Shown: positions 17,346 through 26,678 of the stretch, in pieces | Position numbering within the stretch: position 1 is the stretch's first letter | Layout of the letters: the number at the start of each line of letters is the position of its first letter | Origin: Mucilaginibacter ginsenosidivorax | GTDB taxonomy: Bacteria > Bacteroidota > Bacteroidia > Sphingobacteriales > Sphingobacteriaceae | NCBI RefSeq assembly: GCF_007971525.1 | Contig: NZ_CP042437.1 | Coordinates: 1,240,001 to 1,304,000, forward strand | Reading direction: 5' to 3' | Length of the DNA: 64,000 nucleotides | Translations under genes and position numbers: made by a program | Notes under the pieces: model-generated | The model's input: only the letters and a program-made list of their open reading frames with translations | Database searches by the model: none | Told to the model about the DNA's origin: nothing

Positions 17346-17393
17346 ATGTAACATTTATTTAATACCTGGTCCTGATTTTAATCGCCTATCGCT

Positions 17394-17723
17394 ATGAAAC
17401 TATTCTACCATTTTTTATTCTTCGTGATTGCATCACTCGTGCTATTGGCATGTGCCAGTGTATTTGCATCCGATCCGCAGGTTCAATCGCAAACAGACGA
17501 ATTTACATCACCACAGCCTGGTAACGAAAACCCGGCGCATGATTCAACAATGGCTGCCAACCAAACGGGGCCTTATGTACTTACAAGCGTAAAAGAAAGC
17601 GCGCCTTCGTATTTCTATTATGCAGTTAACGGAAATATATCCCAGGCCTATAAAAAATATTCGGGCCTCGTTAATTTCCAGATGGCCTTCAATCAATTTA
17701 GTCTGCCCCAAAAATTCAAATAG
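17394..17723 (+). CDS. small secreted protein of unknown function
   Basis: A 109-residue protein with a clear signal peptide (hydrophobic core FVIASLVLLACASVFA, cleavage probably after VFA; LACAS is a poorer lipobox alternative). The mature part of about 80 residues is polar, rich in Gln, Ser and Asn, with an aromatic stretch SYFYYAVN and no recognisable domain. I do not recognise it. It stands alone, with an isolated -7 box upstream. Confidence 0.6.
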   Translation: MKLFYHFLFFVIASLVLLACASVFASDPQVQSQTDEFTSPQPGNENPAHDSTMAANQTGPYVLTSVKESAPSYFYYAVNGNISQAYKKYSGLVNFQMAFNQFSLPQKFK

Positions 17724-17829
17724 TTCGATTCAGTTAATTTTAGTTTAATTTAGTTAGGGAAACAGTTGCAAGCAGCCGGTGCAGAAATGTACCGGCTGAC
17801 TTGTTTTTATATACTGCCGGCTGCATATA

Positions 17830-17979
17830 TTAATACTTAAAATGGCCGAAGGTGAAAAATATGGTTAGCATAGGGATTGCCAATAAAAAGTAAGCTTTGG
17901 CTAATTGTACGTTATCGGCATTGCCTGTTACAAACACTTTGTACATATCGGTTTTTATGTTTTCTATTCTCGCTTTCAT
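17830..17979 (-). CDS. 49-residue single-helix membrane protein (short ORF)
   Basis: A short frame starting ATG at 17979 (MKARIENIKT) and ending TAA at 17830. It has a charged N-terminal half (DMYKVFVTGNADNVQLAK) and one hydrophobic segment (AYFLLAIPMLTIFFTFG), the layout of a small inner-membrane protein with the N-terminus inside. It lies in a 330-bp gap that otherwise holds nothing and runs in the same direction as the DUF983 and AraC genes, 76 bp after the DUF983 stop. The family is unknown; conservation would decide whether it is real. Confidence 0.5.
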   Translation of the reverse strand: MKARIENIKTDMYKVFVTGNADNVQLAKAYFLLAIPMLTIFFTFGHFKY

Positions 17980-18055
17980 AACTCAAAAAATTAAAGTCAC
18001 GGTAAATATGAATTGTTATAATTTTGACAGAAAGCGCGCCACTTGGTTTAATGGT

Positions 18056-18460
18056 TTACAAATTATCCTTACTCATTTCGGGATGATAATGTAAACCCGG
18101 AGTTAACCAGTGTAACAACACAACCCTTGAATACCTGAAATTAAAAGGCGACAATACCACAGCCACACTCAATATAATGCCGCAATATAACCACGGGTTA
18201 CTGCTGCCGGTTAAAACACTAATGGCAACCGCAAGCGTAACCATCTCAGCAACATTTAATGCATAACTCACAAACATGGCTACATAAAAATAGCCGGGCT
18301 CACGCTCATAAACAAGGCCGCAGTGCGGGCAGGTTTTGTTCATTACCTGGCCCTTAAAGCCATACATGCTGTTGGCAAACAAGTCGCCGCGGCGGCAACG
18401 GGGACATTTGGCGTGTACTATGGCCGGCCAGGCCGCTAATTTATATTGGGTATTTTCCAT
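18056..18460 (-). CDS. DUF983 membrane protein with zinc-ribbon-like cysteines
   Basis: A 134-residue protein. The N-terminal half holds two CxxC pairs (CPRCRRGDLF and CPHCGLVYE), likely a zinc ribbon, followed by EPGYFYVAMF and two membrane helices (about residues 62-82 and 90-107). This is the DUF983 family, widespread in Bacteroidota and Alphaproteobacteria and often near cytochrome oxidase genes; its function is unsettled. Thirteen base pairs separate it from the AraC gene upstream, so the two are probably co-transcribed. Confidence 0.85.
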   Translation of the reverse strand: MENTQYKLAAWPAIVHAKCPRCRRGDLFANSMYGFKGQVMNKTCPHCGLVYEREPGYFYVAMFVSYALNVAEMVTLAVAISVLTGSSNPWLYCGIILSVAVVLSPFNFRYSRVVLLHWLTPGLHYHPEMSKDNL

Positions 18461-18473
18461 AATGTTACCAGTT

Positions 18474-19349
18474 TTAAGGTTTTAATATTTGTTTGCGAAA
18501 CTCTTCGGGAGTAACGCTTTCTGTTTTTTTGAAAAATTTGGTAAAATAAGAGTTGTCGCTAAAATTCAGCCTGAGTGAGATATCACTGATGCTTAGCTGC
18601 GGATTGGTAAGCAAGCGCTTAGCCTCCAGCAACGTGCGGTTACGAATCAACTCGCCTGCCGATAAACCTAACAAGTCCTTACAAACTGCGTTAAGGTGAT
18701 TTGGGGTAATGTACAACAGTTCGGCATAATCTTTTGGCAGCTTAATATCTGCATAATGCTGTTCAATTAATTTTTGATAGTTTTTTAGCAGCGTTTGGTT
18801 GTAGGTTAGCTTGCCCGAACCTGCCGGATTGGAATTAAGCCTGTTCACATGGATGAATATCTGCAGCATCAGCAGCCGCACCATATCACTGCCCAATGGC
18901 GCAGGTTTCATTATCTCGAAAATAATGTGTTCAAACAGCTCTTTTACTGTAGCAAAACTATCGGCAGGTAAATTAACCACCGCGTCTTTTAAATTACCGT
19001 TAAAAAATGAAAAGCTATCCAGGTAACCCGGCTGTAATAAAAACGATTGGATAAAAGCCTCCGAAAAATTGATGATATACCCGTCGGTAAAACCCTCAAA
19101 CTGCCAGGAGTGAACCTGCCCCGGCACCATAAAGTATATTTGACCTGGCATTACATCAAAACGCTCAAAATCGATACTATGTGTGCCTGCGCCCCGGGTA
19201 AACAGTACCAGGTGATAAAAAGAGTGCCTGTGCGGAAAAAACAGGTTTTTATGAGCATCAAGATAAGGTGCAAAACGGCTTATCAATAAATCGTCCTGCC
19301 TTACGTCAGACAAGGAACAAATATCATAAACGGGAATACTTTGTATCAT
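18474..19349 (-). CDS. AraC-family transcriptional regulator
   Basis: A 291-residue activator-type regulator. The N-terminal cupin-like sensing domain (about 1-150) contains HRHSFYHLVLFTRGAGTHSID and VMPGQIYFMVPGQVHSW. The C-terminal AraC double helix-turn-helix (about 190-290) contains LYITPNHLNAVCKDLLG and the signature LNFSDNSYFTKFFKKTESVTPEEFRK. The ligand is unknown. Repeated AATGGTA words lie just upstream of its start. DUF983 follows at 13 bp. Confidence 0.88.
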   Translation of the reverse strand: MIQSIPVYDICSLSDVRQDDLLISRFAPYLDAHKNLFFPHRHSFYHLVLFTRGAGTHSIDFERFDVMPGQIYFMVPGQVHSWQFEGFTDGYIINFSEAFIQSFLLQPGYLDSFSFFNGNLKDAVVNLPADSFATVKELFEHIIFEIMKPAPLGSDMVRLLMLQIFIHVNRLNSNPAGSGKLTYNQTLLKNYQKLIEQHYADIKLPKDYAELLYITPNHLNAVCKDLLGLSAGELIRNRTLLEAKRLLTNPQLSISDISLRLNFSDNSYFTKFFKKTESVTPEEFRKQILKP

Positions 19350-19366
19350 GATTCAAAGCTACACAC

Positions 19367-19410
19367 AATACCATCGCTTTAATGGTACTGTACATAGTTT
19401 GAATGGTATT
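19367..19410 (-). promoter_or_regulatory. possible AraC operator: AATACCAT / AATGGTAC / AATGGTATT
   Basis: AATACCAT at 19367-19374, AATGGTAC at 19381-19388 and AATGGTATT at 19402-19410. The first and last form a 9-bp inverted repeat (one end shared), and the middle copy is a near match. They lie 18-60 bp upstream of the AraC gene, a usual place for autoregulation. Confidence 0.4.
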
Positions 19411-19437
19411 ATTTACTGATTTTTTTATTTTGGACCA

Positions 19438-21201
19438 TCAAACCTTAGTCCATTTCTGTATTACGTTCTCCAACCGCTCAAAGGTAAAGGGCTTACTTAC
19501 AAAATCCTTCATTCCGGCTGTGGTACACTCGTTTTCGTCTTCACTTAAAACGTTGGCCGTCATGGCTATAATTGGGGGCGCGTTTTTACCATGCTTTTTA
19601 ATAATGGTACGGGTGGCCTGTAGTCCGTCCATTTCGGGCATCTGTACATCCATAAATATCAGGTCGTAATGCTGCTTGTCACTCATCTGGATGGCTTCAA
19701 CTCCGTTTTCGGCAATGTCGATACTATAGCCAACCTTTTTAAAAATTTTGCTGGCTATCAGCTGGTTCATTTTGTTATCCTCAGCCAGAAGTATTTTGAG
19801 CGGGCGGTACCTAAAAATCTCTTTATTATCCGTTTTTGTGTCGGTGGGCAAATCGCCGCTGGTAATTTGCAAGGGCAAATTAAAAATAAACACCGATCCT
19901 TTGGCTTCTTTACTAATAGCCCATATTTTGCCCCCCATCAGCTCCACCAGCTTTTTACAGATAGACAGGCCAAGGCCGGTGCCGCCGTACTTACGCAGGG
20001 CTGTTGTATTTACCTGCGTAAAGGGTTTAAATAGTTGCGTTAATGATTCCTGGCTAATGCCTATGCCATCGTCTTTTACATGGAAGCTGATATCTTGTAT
20101 GCCGTCTTTTATCTCGGAGCCCTTAACTGTTACGGTAACCGCGCCTTCATCGGTAAATTTAATGGCGTTACCTACCAGGTTTACTAAAATTTGTTGCAGA
20201 CGCCCCTCATCAACCTTAACAAATTGCGATACATTATCATCAACATGATAACTTAGGTTGATAGGTTTATGAAAATTGGTGATTCCCGGCTGACTGATAT
20301 CAATGATTGTTTTAACACAATGCCTGATGTTGGTGGCAACCGGGGTAATGGTTAATTTATCAGCCTCGATCTTCGAAATATCTAATATATCGCTGATGAT
20401 ATTGATAAGGATGTGTCCGCTTGATTGCAGGGTTTGTAAAAGTTCGTGCTGCTCTGGCGTAAGTGCCGACCGGGATAATAACTGCGAAGCCCCGATGATG
20501 CCATTTAGCGGGGTGCGTATTTCGTGACTCATATTGGCCAAAAAGTTCGACTTGGCAAATGTGGCGGCTTCGGCCTCTTCTTTTGAAGACTGCAATTCAA
20601 TTTGCGATTGTTGAAGTTGCTCGCTTTTTTTTATTAAGTCGCGCTTATCGCTCTCGTGGCTTTTTTTAATGAAGCCTATTAATAAGCCCACCAATATGAT
20701 ATTAATTATAGCAGATGCAATCAGGTCAAATTCGGCAGATGCTTTGCTTGTTGCCCCTGATACCCATTCGGGATGTATTTTTTCTAACTGATAACAGGTA
20801 ATAAAAACAGCACACAACAAAGCAATGAAAATATAATGATAGCGCTGTTTTACTAATAAGGTTATTAATACAATTAAAAAGATGCCTATTTGGGTGGTTG
20901 ACCCGCCGATACCGCCATTGTAAAACCATCCCGGGAACATGGCAACAATACCCAAACCAATGTATATGTAAGCGGTGTTTTCGCTATAGTGTACAAAACG
21001 GCTACGGTAATAAGCAAATGCAGAGAAACTTAGTACAAAAAGATTGGCCAGTATCAGCCCCCAGCTAAACCCTAAAAACACATTGATACTAACGGATATA
21101 ATGTTATTAAGGCAAATGAATAAGGCTATGGCATTAAAAAGTTTATTCTCGAGCGATAAAGCTGGATCGCCATAACCAATAATTCGTTTCAGCTTTTCCA
21201 T
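19438..21201 (-). CDS. hybrid sensor histidine kinase / response regulator
   Basis: A 587-residue membrane kinase. The N-terminal part (about 20-180) has six predicted membrane helices and no large extracytoplasmic loop. A coiled linker (about 185-215) leads to the HisKA domain with phospho-acceptor His in [16 protein letters not shown], then the HATPase domain with [19 protein letters not shown] and [10 protein letters not shown]-terminal receiver (about 465-587) has [10 protein letters not shown], phospho-acceptor Asp in [11 protein letters not shown], and KPF. No output domain is fused and no separate regulator or HPt protein is encoded beside it, so the downstream partner is unknown. The signal is probably sensed within or near the membrane. 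Confidence 0.93.
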   Translation of the reverse strand: MEKLKRIIGYGDPALSLENKLFNAIALFICLNNIISVSINVFLGFSWGLILANLFVLSFSAFAYYRSRFVHYSENTAYIYIGLGIVAMFPGWFYNGGIGGSTTQIGIFLIVLITLLVKQRYHYIFIALLCAVFITCYQLEKIHPEWVSGATSKASAEFDLIASAIINIILVGLLIGFIKKSHESDKRDLIKKSEQLQQSQIELQSSKEEAEAATFAKSNFLANMSHEIRTPLNGIIGASQLLSRSALTPEQHELLQTLQSSGHILINIISDILDISKIEADKLTITPVATNIRHCVKTIIDISQPGITNFHKPINLSYHVDDNVSQFVKVDEGRLQQILVNLVGNAIKFTDEGAVTVTVKGSEIKDGIQDISFHVKDDGIGISQESLTQLFKPFTQVNTTALRKYGGTGLGLSICKKLVELMGGKIWAISKEAKGSVFIFNLPLQITSGDLPTDTKTDNKEIFRYRPLKILLAEDNKMNQLIASKIFKKVGYSIDIAENGVEAIQMSDKQHYDLIFMDVQMPEMDGLQATRTIIKKHGKNAPPIIAMTANVLSEDENECTTAGMKDFVSKPFTFERLENVIQKWTKV

Positions 21202-21512
21202 TTAAAATAAATAATTAATTAAAAAGGCAGTTCTACGTGATAAAGCATTAAAAAGATAGGTTAAGTAAGCGATTTTTTTTTGAATAAAAACAATTTATTC
21301 ATACAAAGAGTCAAATTGACACATTGAATTGTTTAATAATTAATTTTTTTTGTCGTCCTAATTATTAAGCAAGCGGCGTGCTTGTGAATTACAAATCGGG
21401 ACGGGATATTACAGGAAGTTATCCACTCAAAATGAATGATGCTTTTTTTATTGATTGTTTACGCTTTATTCTTGATTCTCATCACTATATTAGCTACACC
21501 AGAACATTTGTT
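21202..21512. other. divergent gap between histidine kinase and PhzF-like gene
   Basis: AT-rich intergenic region. The frame of the PhzF gene stays open upstream to 21378 but the translation there has no family resemblance. I see no hairpin, repeat or perfect promoter box. Confidence 0.5.
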
Positions 21513-22304
21513 ATGACTATCCCCATATACCAGGCCGACGCTTTTACTGATAGATTATTCGGAGGCAACCCCGCGGCTATTTGCCCGCTTACAGAATGGC
21601 TGCCCGATGTTACCATGCAAATGATAGCCGTTGAAAACAATTTGGCCGAAACCGCTTTTTTTGTAAAAACCGATACCGGCTACAAACTGCGCTGGTTTAC
21701 CCCCGAATATGAGATTGACCTTTGCGGCCACGCCACCCTGGCAGCCGCTCATATATTGTTTACCGAACTGGGCTTTGAGGGCGATGAAATACATTTTGAA
21801 ACCGTAAAAGCAGGTACTTTGCATATTAAACGCGTTGGCGATAAATACACCATGGATTTCCCATCAAGGCCGCCCATACCTATCGAGCCGCCAAACGGGC
21901 TGGCCGAGGCATTAGGCGAAAAACAGCCGCAGGCCTTTTTCCGCTCAAGGGACTACTTCCTGGTTTATGAGAGCGAAAAGGATATTAAAGACATTACACC
22001 TGATTTTTTTGCCTTGTCAAAAATGGATACCGTTGGCGTGATAGTTACTGCGCCTGGGGATCACAGCGATTTTGTATCGCGTTTCTTCGCCCCCGGTGCG
22101 GGTATCCCCGAAGACCCGGTTACCGGATCGGCCCATTGCAACCTGATCCCCTACTGGGCAAAAAAATTAGGTAAAAATACATTGCATGCCTACCAGATCT
22201 CGTCCCGCCGCGGCGAACTCTGGTGCGAACTTAAAGGCGACCGCGTACTTATGAGTGGCAAAGCGGTTACTTATTTAAGAGGCCAGATTTCCATTAGTTA
22301 TTAA
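21513..22304 (+). CDS. PhzF-family isomerase/epimerase-like protein
   Basis: A 263-residue protein of the diaminopimelate-epimerase fold. Family features: IYQADAFTDRLFGGNPAAICPL at the start, NNLAETAFF with the catalytic Glu position (about residue 46), LCGHATLAAAHILF, and EDPVTGSAHCNLIPYWA in the second half. In phenazine producers PhzF isomerises dihydro-3-hydroxyanthranilic acid, but no other phenazine gene is present, so this is one of the many orphan members with unknown substrate. I use ATG 21513 because it gives the normal family length. Confidence 0.88.
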   Translation: MTIPIYQADAFTDRLFGGNPAAICPLTEWLPDVTMQMIAVENNLAETAFFVKTDTGYKLRWFTPEYEIDLCGHATLAAAHILFTELGFEGDEIHFETVKAGTLHIKRVGDKYTMDFPSRPPIPIEPPNGLAEALGEKQPQAFFRSRDYFLVYESEKDIKDITPDFFALSKMDTVGVIVTAPGDHSDFVSRFFAPGAGIPEDPVTGSAHCNLIPYWAKKLGKNTLHAYQISSRRGELWCELKGDRVLMSGKAVTYLRGQISISY

Positions 22305-22694
22305 ATTTAAGGCAGATACCGGCATTATTGCTGCCTGCTTATAGGTTTTTCACGCTGTTTTATCCCCGATTTGGAACTCCAATTCACTAATTATACTGCG
22401 CGTTGTCGAAAACAACAGAAATTAACCTTAGCGATAGTTTTGTAATTAATACGATTTAGTTTTCTTAAGCCACACGCTCCATAACACCACTTTTTCATCT
22501 CAGGAAACCATCCTTTCTTTAGGTGAAAACCAGAACAACTTTATCGCAATCAATTTTGCAACTTTTTTCGCAAAACCGCAATTTCTTTATCGATTTACTA
22601 CCCTAATAATGCGATTATTGAAATTTTTATTATTTTTAAGCGATTAAATTCGCTTAATATTGTTTTTGTATACCCCTATTTTATTAGTACTTAT
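22305..22694. other. AT-rich leader region of the first giant surface protein gene
   Basis: No gene. Just after phzF there is a weak stem AGGCAG/CTGCCT (22310-22336). Close to the giant gene there is AAGCGA-TTAAAT-TCGCTT (22638-22655), then a TTTTTG at 22663-22668 resembling a degenerate -7 box. Nothing else supported. Confidence 0.4.
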
Positions 22695-25600
22695 TTGAAA
22701 ACACGAATACTTTTTGGAGTTATCTTATCGTTCATTTTATTATTTAGTAAACCTGTAACAGCAGCTTCGTACTTTTGGACCGGCAACGCGGGAACAACTA
22801 ACTGGACAACTGCTAACAATTGGTTTAATATCACTACAAATAGTGTCAGCAACTATCCGGGAAGCAGCGGCACAAGTGATGTTGCACAAATCTGGACCAG
22901 CAATGTAACAATCAATCTCACCAGCACAATAACCATAAGCTCTTTACAAACTCCTTTTTACGGAACTTATAATTTAACCGTTACTTTTACCGGAAATCCT
23001 ACACTTAACGTGACTGGTATAAGCACAGCCCAGCCGGTTTTTACTTCAAGCGGGCTTACCTTTAGTGGCCCCGGAACGGTTAATGTGGGCAGCTCGGTTG
23101 GCTTTCAATATCTATCCGGGTTTGTTATAGGCGCAAACGCAATTGTTAATTTTCCATCGGGTACTGCTGTAACTTTTAATAATCCACCCGCGTTCTCCAA
23201 TGCAGGTACACTCAACTTAAACAATGCAACATTTACCATTTCAAATACCATAAATAATAGCGGCACTATTAATATAAATGGGGCAAGTGCCTTAATCAGT
23301 ACAAGTGCAGCCACAAATAACTCGGGTACAATTACCTGTACATCAGGCCAGTTTTCCTCATCAAGCGATCTAACCAATAGCGGTACTGTTAACATTTTAA
23401 GCAGCGGGTATTTTGATCTTTCGGGCGGGCCTTCAATTTTCACTAATACAAATACGGTTAATTTATCATCCTCATCTACCTTAAGGTTAAGCAATAATGG
23501 CGGGCGCCTTATTAATTCAGGGTCGGGCGTGTTTACAGCAAATGCAAGTACTGTTAACTTATATGGATCCGGCGCTTATATAAACAACTCGGCAACTTTA
23601 AAAGCAACAGGCACAACGTTTTCATTTAATAATGGCAACTACATTCAAAACACGGGTACATTAACTACCCAGTCGGCCTGTGTATTTAACATGACTACGT
23701 CCAACTCTTATATCTCTAATACAAGCACTTATACTGACCATGGATCAACTTATAACCTGCAGGGTTCTGGTTCATATTTTCAAAACTCAGGTTCCACCTC
23801 GGTTGTAAAAGCCAGGGGCACTACCTTTAACCTTGGCACCGGCGGCAACAACTCCATGAATATAACCAACAGTGGTACGTTTACAGCCGATTCTACATCG
23901 TATATCAACCTGGCATCCTATCAGGATGGATTAACCAATACCGGAGTTTTTAATGCCGGCACTTCGGGCTCGCCTTGTTTAATTACATTAAGCGCACAGG
24001 CTTGTTTTGTTACCAATACCGGCAGTTCGTCACAAGCTGCTTACTTTAACCTTGGGTCAACCTCCATTATAAGTATTTCTGGAGGTTACCAACCTACGGT
24101 AACCAATACCAACAATGCTTACTCATTTTTCACTTTAATGTCCGATGCTTTGGGTTCGGCTGCTTTTGATCAAATACTCTCCAATACCAACAATACGCCG
24201 GCAATTGCGGGCACCTATAATGTTCAACGTTTTGTAAGCGGCGGCAACCTGGCAACCAACCGCGGATACAGAATCTTTTCATCGCCCACTAACATTACAA
24301 ATCCTTACTCTACCAGCACTACTTATACCAATTATATCAGCTTAAATACATTAAAAAACAGCTACACGGTTTACAGCAGTACAACTGCCAATTCCAGCTA
24401 TCCCGGCGCATTTACTGCCGGGCCAAGTGGCAACTCAAGCGGGTTTAGTTATGCCAATACCAATTCAACTATTTATTTTTATAACGAAACGAGAGCCGTA
24501 AGTAACACCTCTTTTAATTCAGGCAAACACGTAGGAGTTACAGCCATTGGTGCCAGCACAGTTACCCTAAATGGAGTTGGTGCTGTAAGCATGCCGGTTG
24601 GTAACGGTTATATACTTTATTATGTTGGCCCCAATAGCCGTACCGATGGCACTACAGGCAGCCCGTTGGATTGTTATATTACCAATGTAGGTTACATTAA
24701 CCAGGGCGATGTTACGGTTGCGTTATGGTATACCCCAAAAAACGGCTCGTCAAATGCAAGTACAGGCCAGCTATCTTACTCGTTAAGTACCTTAACCGGC
24801 GGTGCGGGTTATAATATGGTGGGCAACCCTTATCCCAGCACCATTAATATAGCTACCGTGCTGGGCCATAACTCCAATATAAGTACCGCTTATTTACTAA
24901 ATAAAACCAATAGCCCCGGCCAGGCCTATTATGCTTACACTGCAAACGGAACATCGGCGCCTGGTATTGGTTACGCCTTAAGTGGCGAAGGTTTCCTGGT
25001 ACGTACAACAAGCGGCGGCAACTCATTAACATTTAAAGAAACAGATAAAGTTGCTAGCCAACAACTTACCGGCAGCAACCTGCTTATGTCGTCGCCTAAA
25101 GCGCAAACGTTAACGCTTGATGGCGCGGGCAAATCTTTTAAAAGTACTGCAGCGGCATTTAGTCCTCAAACTGCATCTGTTAAAGAGTTAGACGCGCAAG
25201 GTAACCCGCTTACCGGTTTATATGTAAAAATTGAAAAAGACAGCCTTACATATGATTATTGCGGCGTTTATTTTAGAAGCGATTGGCAAAGCATCTATAA
25301 CGAAAACTTAGACGCGGCGGAGTTGGATGCAAGCAGCTCAAGCGTGTTAGTGTCAAGCCTTTCATCTGATGGAGTGAATGCATCCGTAAAGCACTTTCCT
25401 GATTATAAAAAAGGCGTTAGCATTAAGCTTTATGCTAATGGGAGAGCCGATGGCTTATACAACTTAAAAATTGAAGGCATACGTAATATTGACACCAGCA
25501 ATTACAAAATAACCCTGCTTGATCACTTTAAAAAAGATTCGTTAGACATTGGGCGTTACAAATCCTATGCTTTCAACATCTTAAAAAGCGACACCAATAC

Positions 25601-26204
25601 TTTCGGCGCCAACCGGTTTGAGCTTTCTGTCCATCAATTACCGGCCGGCGCCAGGTATCAGCTGGCAAGTTTCACGGCACAAAAGGCAACAGACGGTGTG
25701 CTGCTTACCTGGCGGGCTTATAACGAGGGAGACAATTACTTTTATACCCTTGAAAAACAACAGGCGAATGGCACCGACTATGCCTCTTTGTATCAAATAC
25801 AAAGCAATGGCGGCACCATTTATAAATACACGGATAAAACACCAAATACTGGCAACAATATTTACCGCCTAAAACAGGTAGACCTGTTTGGTAACATCAC
25901 CTACTCGGCCCTTGTTAGCATTTATTACGATAAAAGCGGCAACGCCAGTATGTTCACCTTGTACCCTAATCCTACTACAGAGACTATTAATGTAAATGTA
26001 ACTTATGGTAAAACATCATCGGCGGCAACAGGGAGCTATAAATTAAACATTTATGATGTAACAGGCTCGTTGATAAGCCAAAAAACAGCCGACAACAGTT
26101 CATTCAGTCAAAACGTTTCAGAATTTAAACCTGGCGTATACATTGTAGAGTTAAAAGACAACCAAGGTAGTTCGTTAGGGAAAGCTAAGTTTTTAAAGCA
26201 GTAA
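22695..26204 (+). CDS. giant T9SS-exported surface protein, paralogue 1
   Basis: 1169 residues. Signal peptide of about 24 residues (ILFGVILSFILLFSKPVTA). The mature start has the motif FWTGNAGTTNWTTANNW, which is shared with paralogue 2 and recurs as a diverged form in paralogue 3. Residues about 60-480 are low-complexity repeats of about 20 residues rich in N, T, S, G (NSGT(I/F)N patterns), suggesting a right-handed beta-helix or adhesin stalk. From about residue 507 (NVQRFVSGGNLATNRGYR) begins the long C-terminal module common to all three paralogues; the last 85 residues are a T9SS type A sorting domain (TLYPNPTTETINVNV ... PGVYIVELK). The protein is thus predicted to be exported by T9SS and anchored on the surface. 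The start is TTG at 22695 followed by AAA, as in both paralogues. Unlike them it has no tiny partner gene after it. Confidence 0.85.
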   Translation: MKTRILFGVILSFILLFSKPVTAASYFWTGNAGTTNWTTANNWFNITTNSVSNYPGSSGTSDVAQIWTSNVTINLTSTITISSLQTPFYGTYNLTVTFTGNPTLNVTGISTAQPVFTSSGLTFSGPGTVNVGSSVGFQYLSGFVIGANAIVNFPSGTAVTFNNPPAFSNAGTLNLNNATFTISNTINNSGTININGASALISTSAATNNSGTITCTSGQFSSSSDLTNSGTVNILSSGYFDLSGGPSIFTNTNTVNLSSSSTLRLSNNGGRLINSGSGVFTANASTVNLYGSGAYINNSATLKATGTTFSFNNGNYIQNTGTLTTQSACVFNMTTSNSYISNTSTYTDHGSTYNLQGSGSYFQNSGSTSVVKARGTTFNLGTGGNNSMNITNSGTFTADSTSYINLASYQDGLTNTGVFNAGTSGSPCLITLSAQACFVTNTGSSSQAAYFNLGSTSIISISGGYQPTVTNTNNAYSFFTLMSDALGSAAFDQILSNTNNTPAIAGTYNVQRFVSGGNLATNRGYRIFSSPTNITNPYSTSTTYTNYISLNTLKNSYTVYSSTTANSSYPGAFTAGPSGNSSGFSYANTNSTIYFYNETRAVSNTSFNSGKHVGVTAIGASTVTLNGVGAVSMPVGNGYILYYVGPNSRTDGTTGSPLDCYITNVGYINQGDVTVALWYTPKNGSSNASTGQLSYSLSTLTGGAGYNMVGNPYPSTINIATVLGHNSNISTAYLLNKTNSPGQAYYAYTANGTSAPGIGYALSGEGFLVRTTSGGNSLTFKETDKVASQQLTGSNLLMSSPKAQTLTLDGAGKSFKSTAAAFSPQTASVKELDAQGNPLTGLYVKIEKDSLTYDYCGVYFRSDWQSIYNENLDAAELDASSSSVLVSSLSSDGVNASVKHFPDYKKGVSIKLYANGRADGLYNLKIEGIRNIDTSNYKITLLDHFKKDSLDIGRYKSYAFNILKSDTNTFGANRFELSVHQLPAGARYQLASFTAQKATDGVLLTWRAYNEGDNYFYTLEKQQANGTDYASLYQIQSNGGTIYKYTDKTPNTGNNIYRLKQVDLFGNITYSALVSIYYDKSGNASMFTLYPNPTTETINVNVTYGKTSSAATGSYKLNIYDVTGSLISQKTADNSSFSQNVSEFKPGVYIVELKDNQGSSLGKAKFLKQ

Positions 26205-26678
26205 TAATAGTAGGTTTTGGTAAACACCACGGCAGCTGTAAATAACCCCAACGCCTGGGGCAACCATTTACAATTGCCGGTATTACTGGTTCACACGAAG
26301 CAAATGGCCATTTACTTTAACTAATCCCGATTAATTTAACCCGGCATAATTATTTCATTTTTGAATTACAATGGCAATTGTTGCAGGTGGCTGTATTTTA
26401 TTGCAGCCGGTTTAAACGGAGAAAATTACCGTTAATACAACAAGAAATTGCTTCGCTGCAAAATTTTAACCTGGCCATATCATGCAAAAAATCTCTGCAG
26501 GCAGCCGTTTTTGCTCAATTTTTCTTTTCAAGCAATTTTTAAACACACAATAAAAACTGTAAGGAAACTTTCTTTTTTTTTATTTGCGTAAATGTTTTGT
26601 TTACAATAAGTTTAGGTATTTTTATCGTAATAAAACCTATCTGTGTACGCATATAAACCTTATTTAATTAATTTCTGG
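26205..26678. other. intergenic region between giant paralogues 1 and 2
   Basis: No credible gene and no partner gene of the ELPCNDADP type in any frame. A short GGCTG-N10-CAGCC hairpin lies near 26384. The last 100 bp are very AT-rich with a TATTTGCG near 26581-26588 and TTTGTTTAC near 26600, a possible promoter zone but without a perfect -7 box. Confidence 0.4.

Noticed and set aside
19352..19361. Exact TAnnTTTG on the minus strand just before the AraC gene (TAGCTTTG)
   Set aside because: It would place the transcription start at or inside the start codon, so it is unlikely to be the promoter.
21378..21512. N-terminal extension of the PhzF-like protein
   Set aside because: It has no family match, and the known proteins begin at MTIPIYQADAF.
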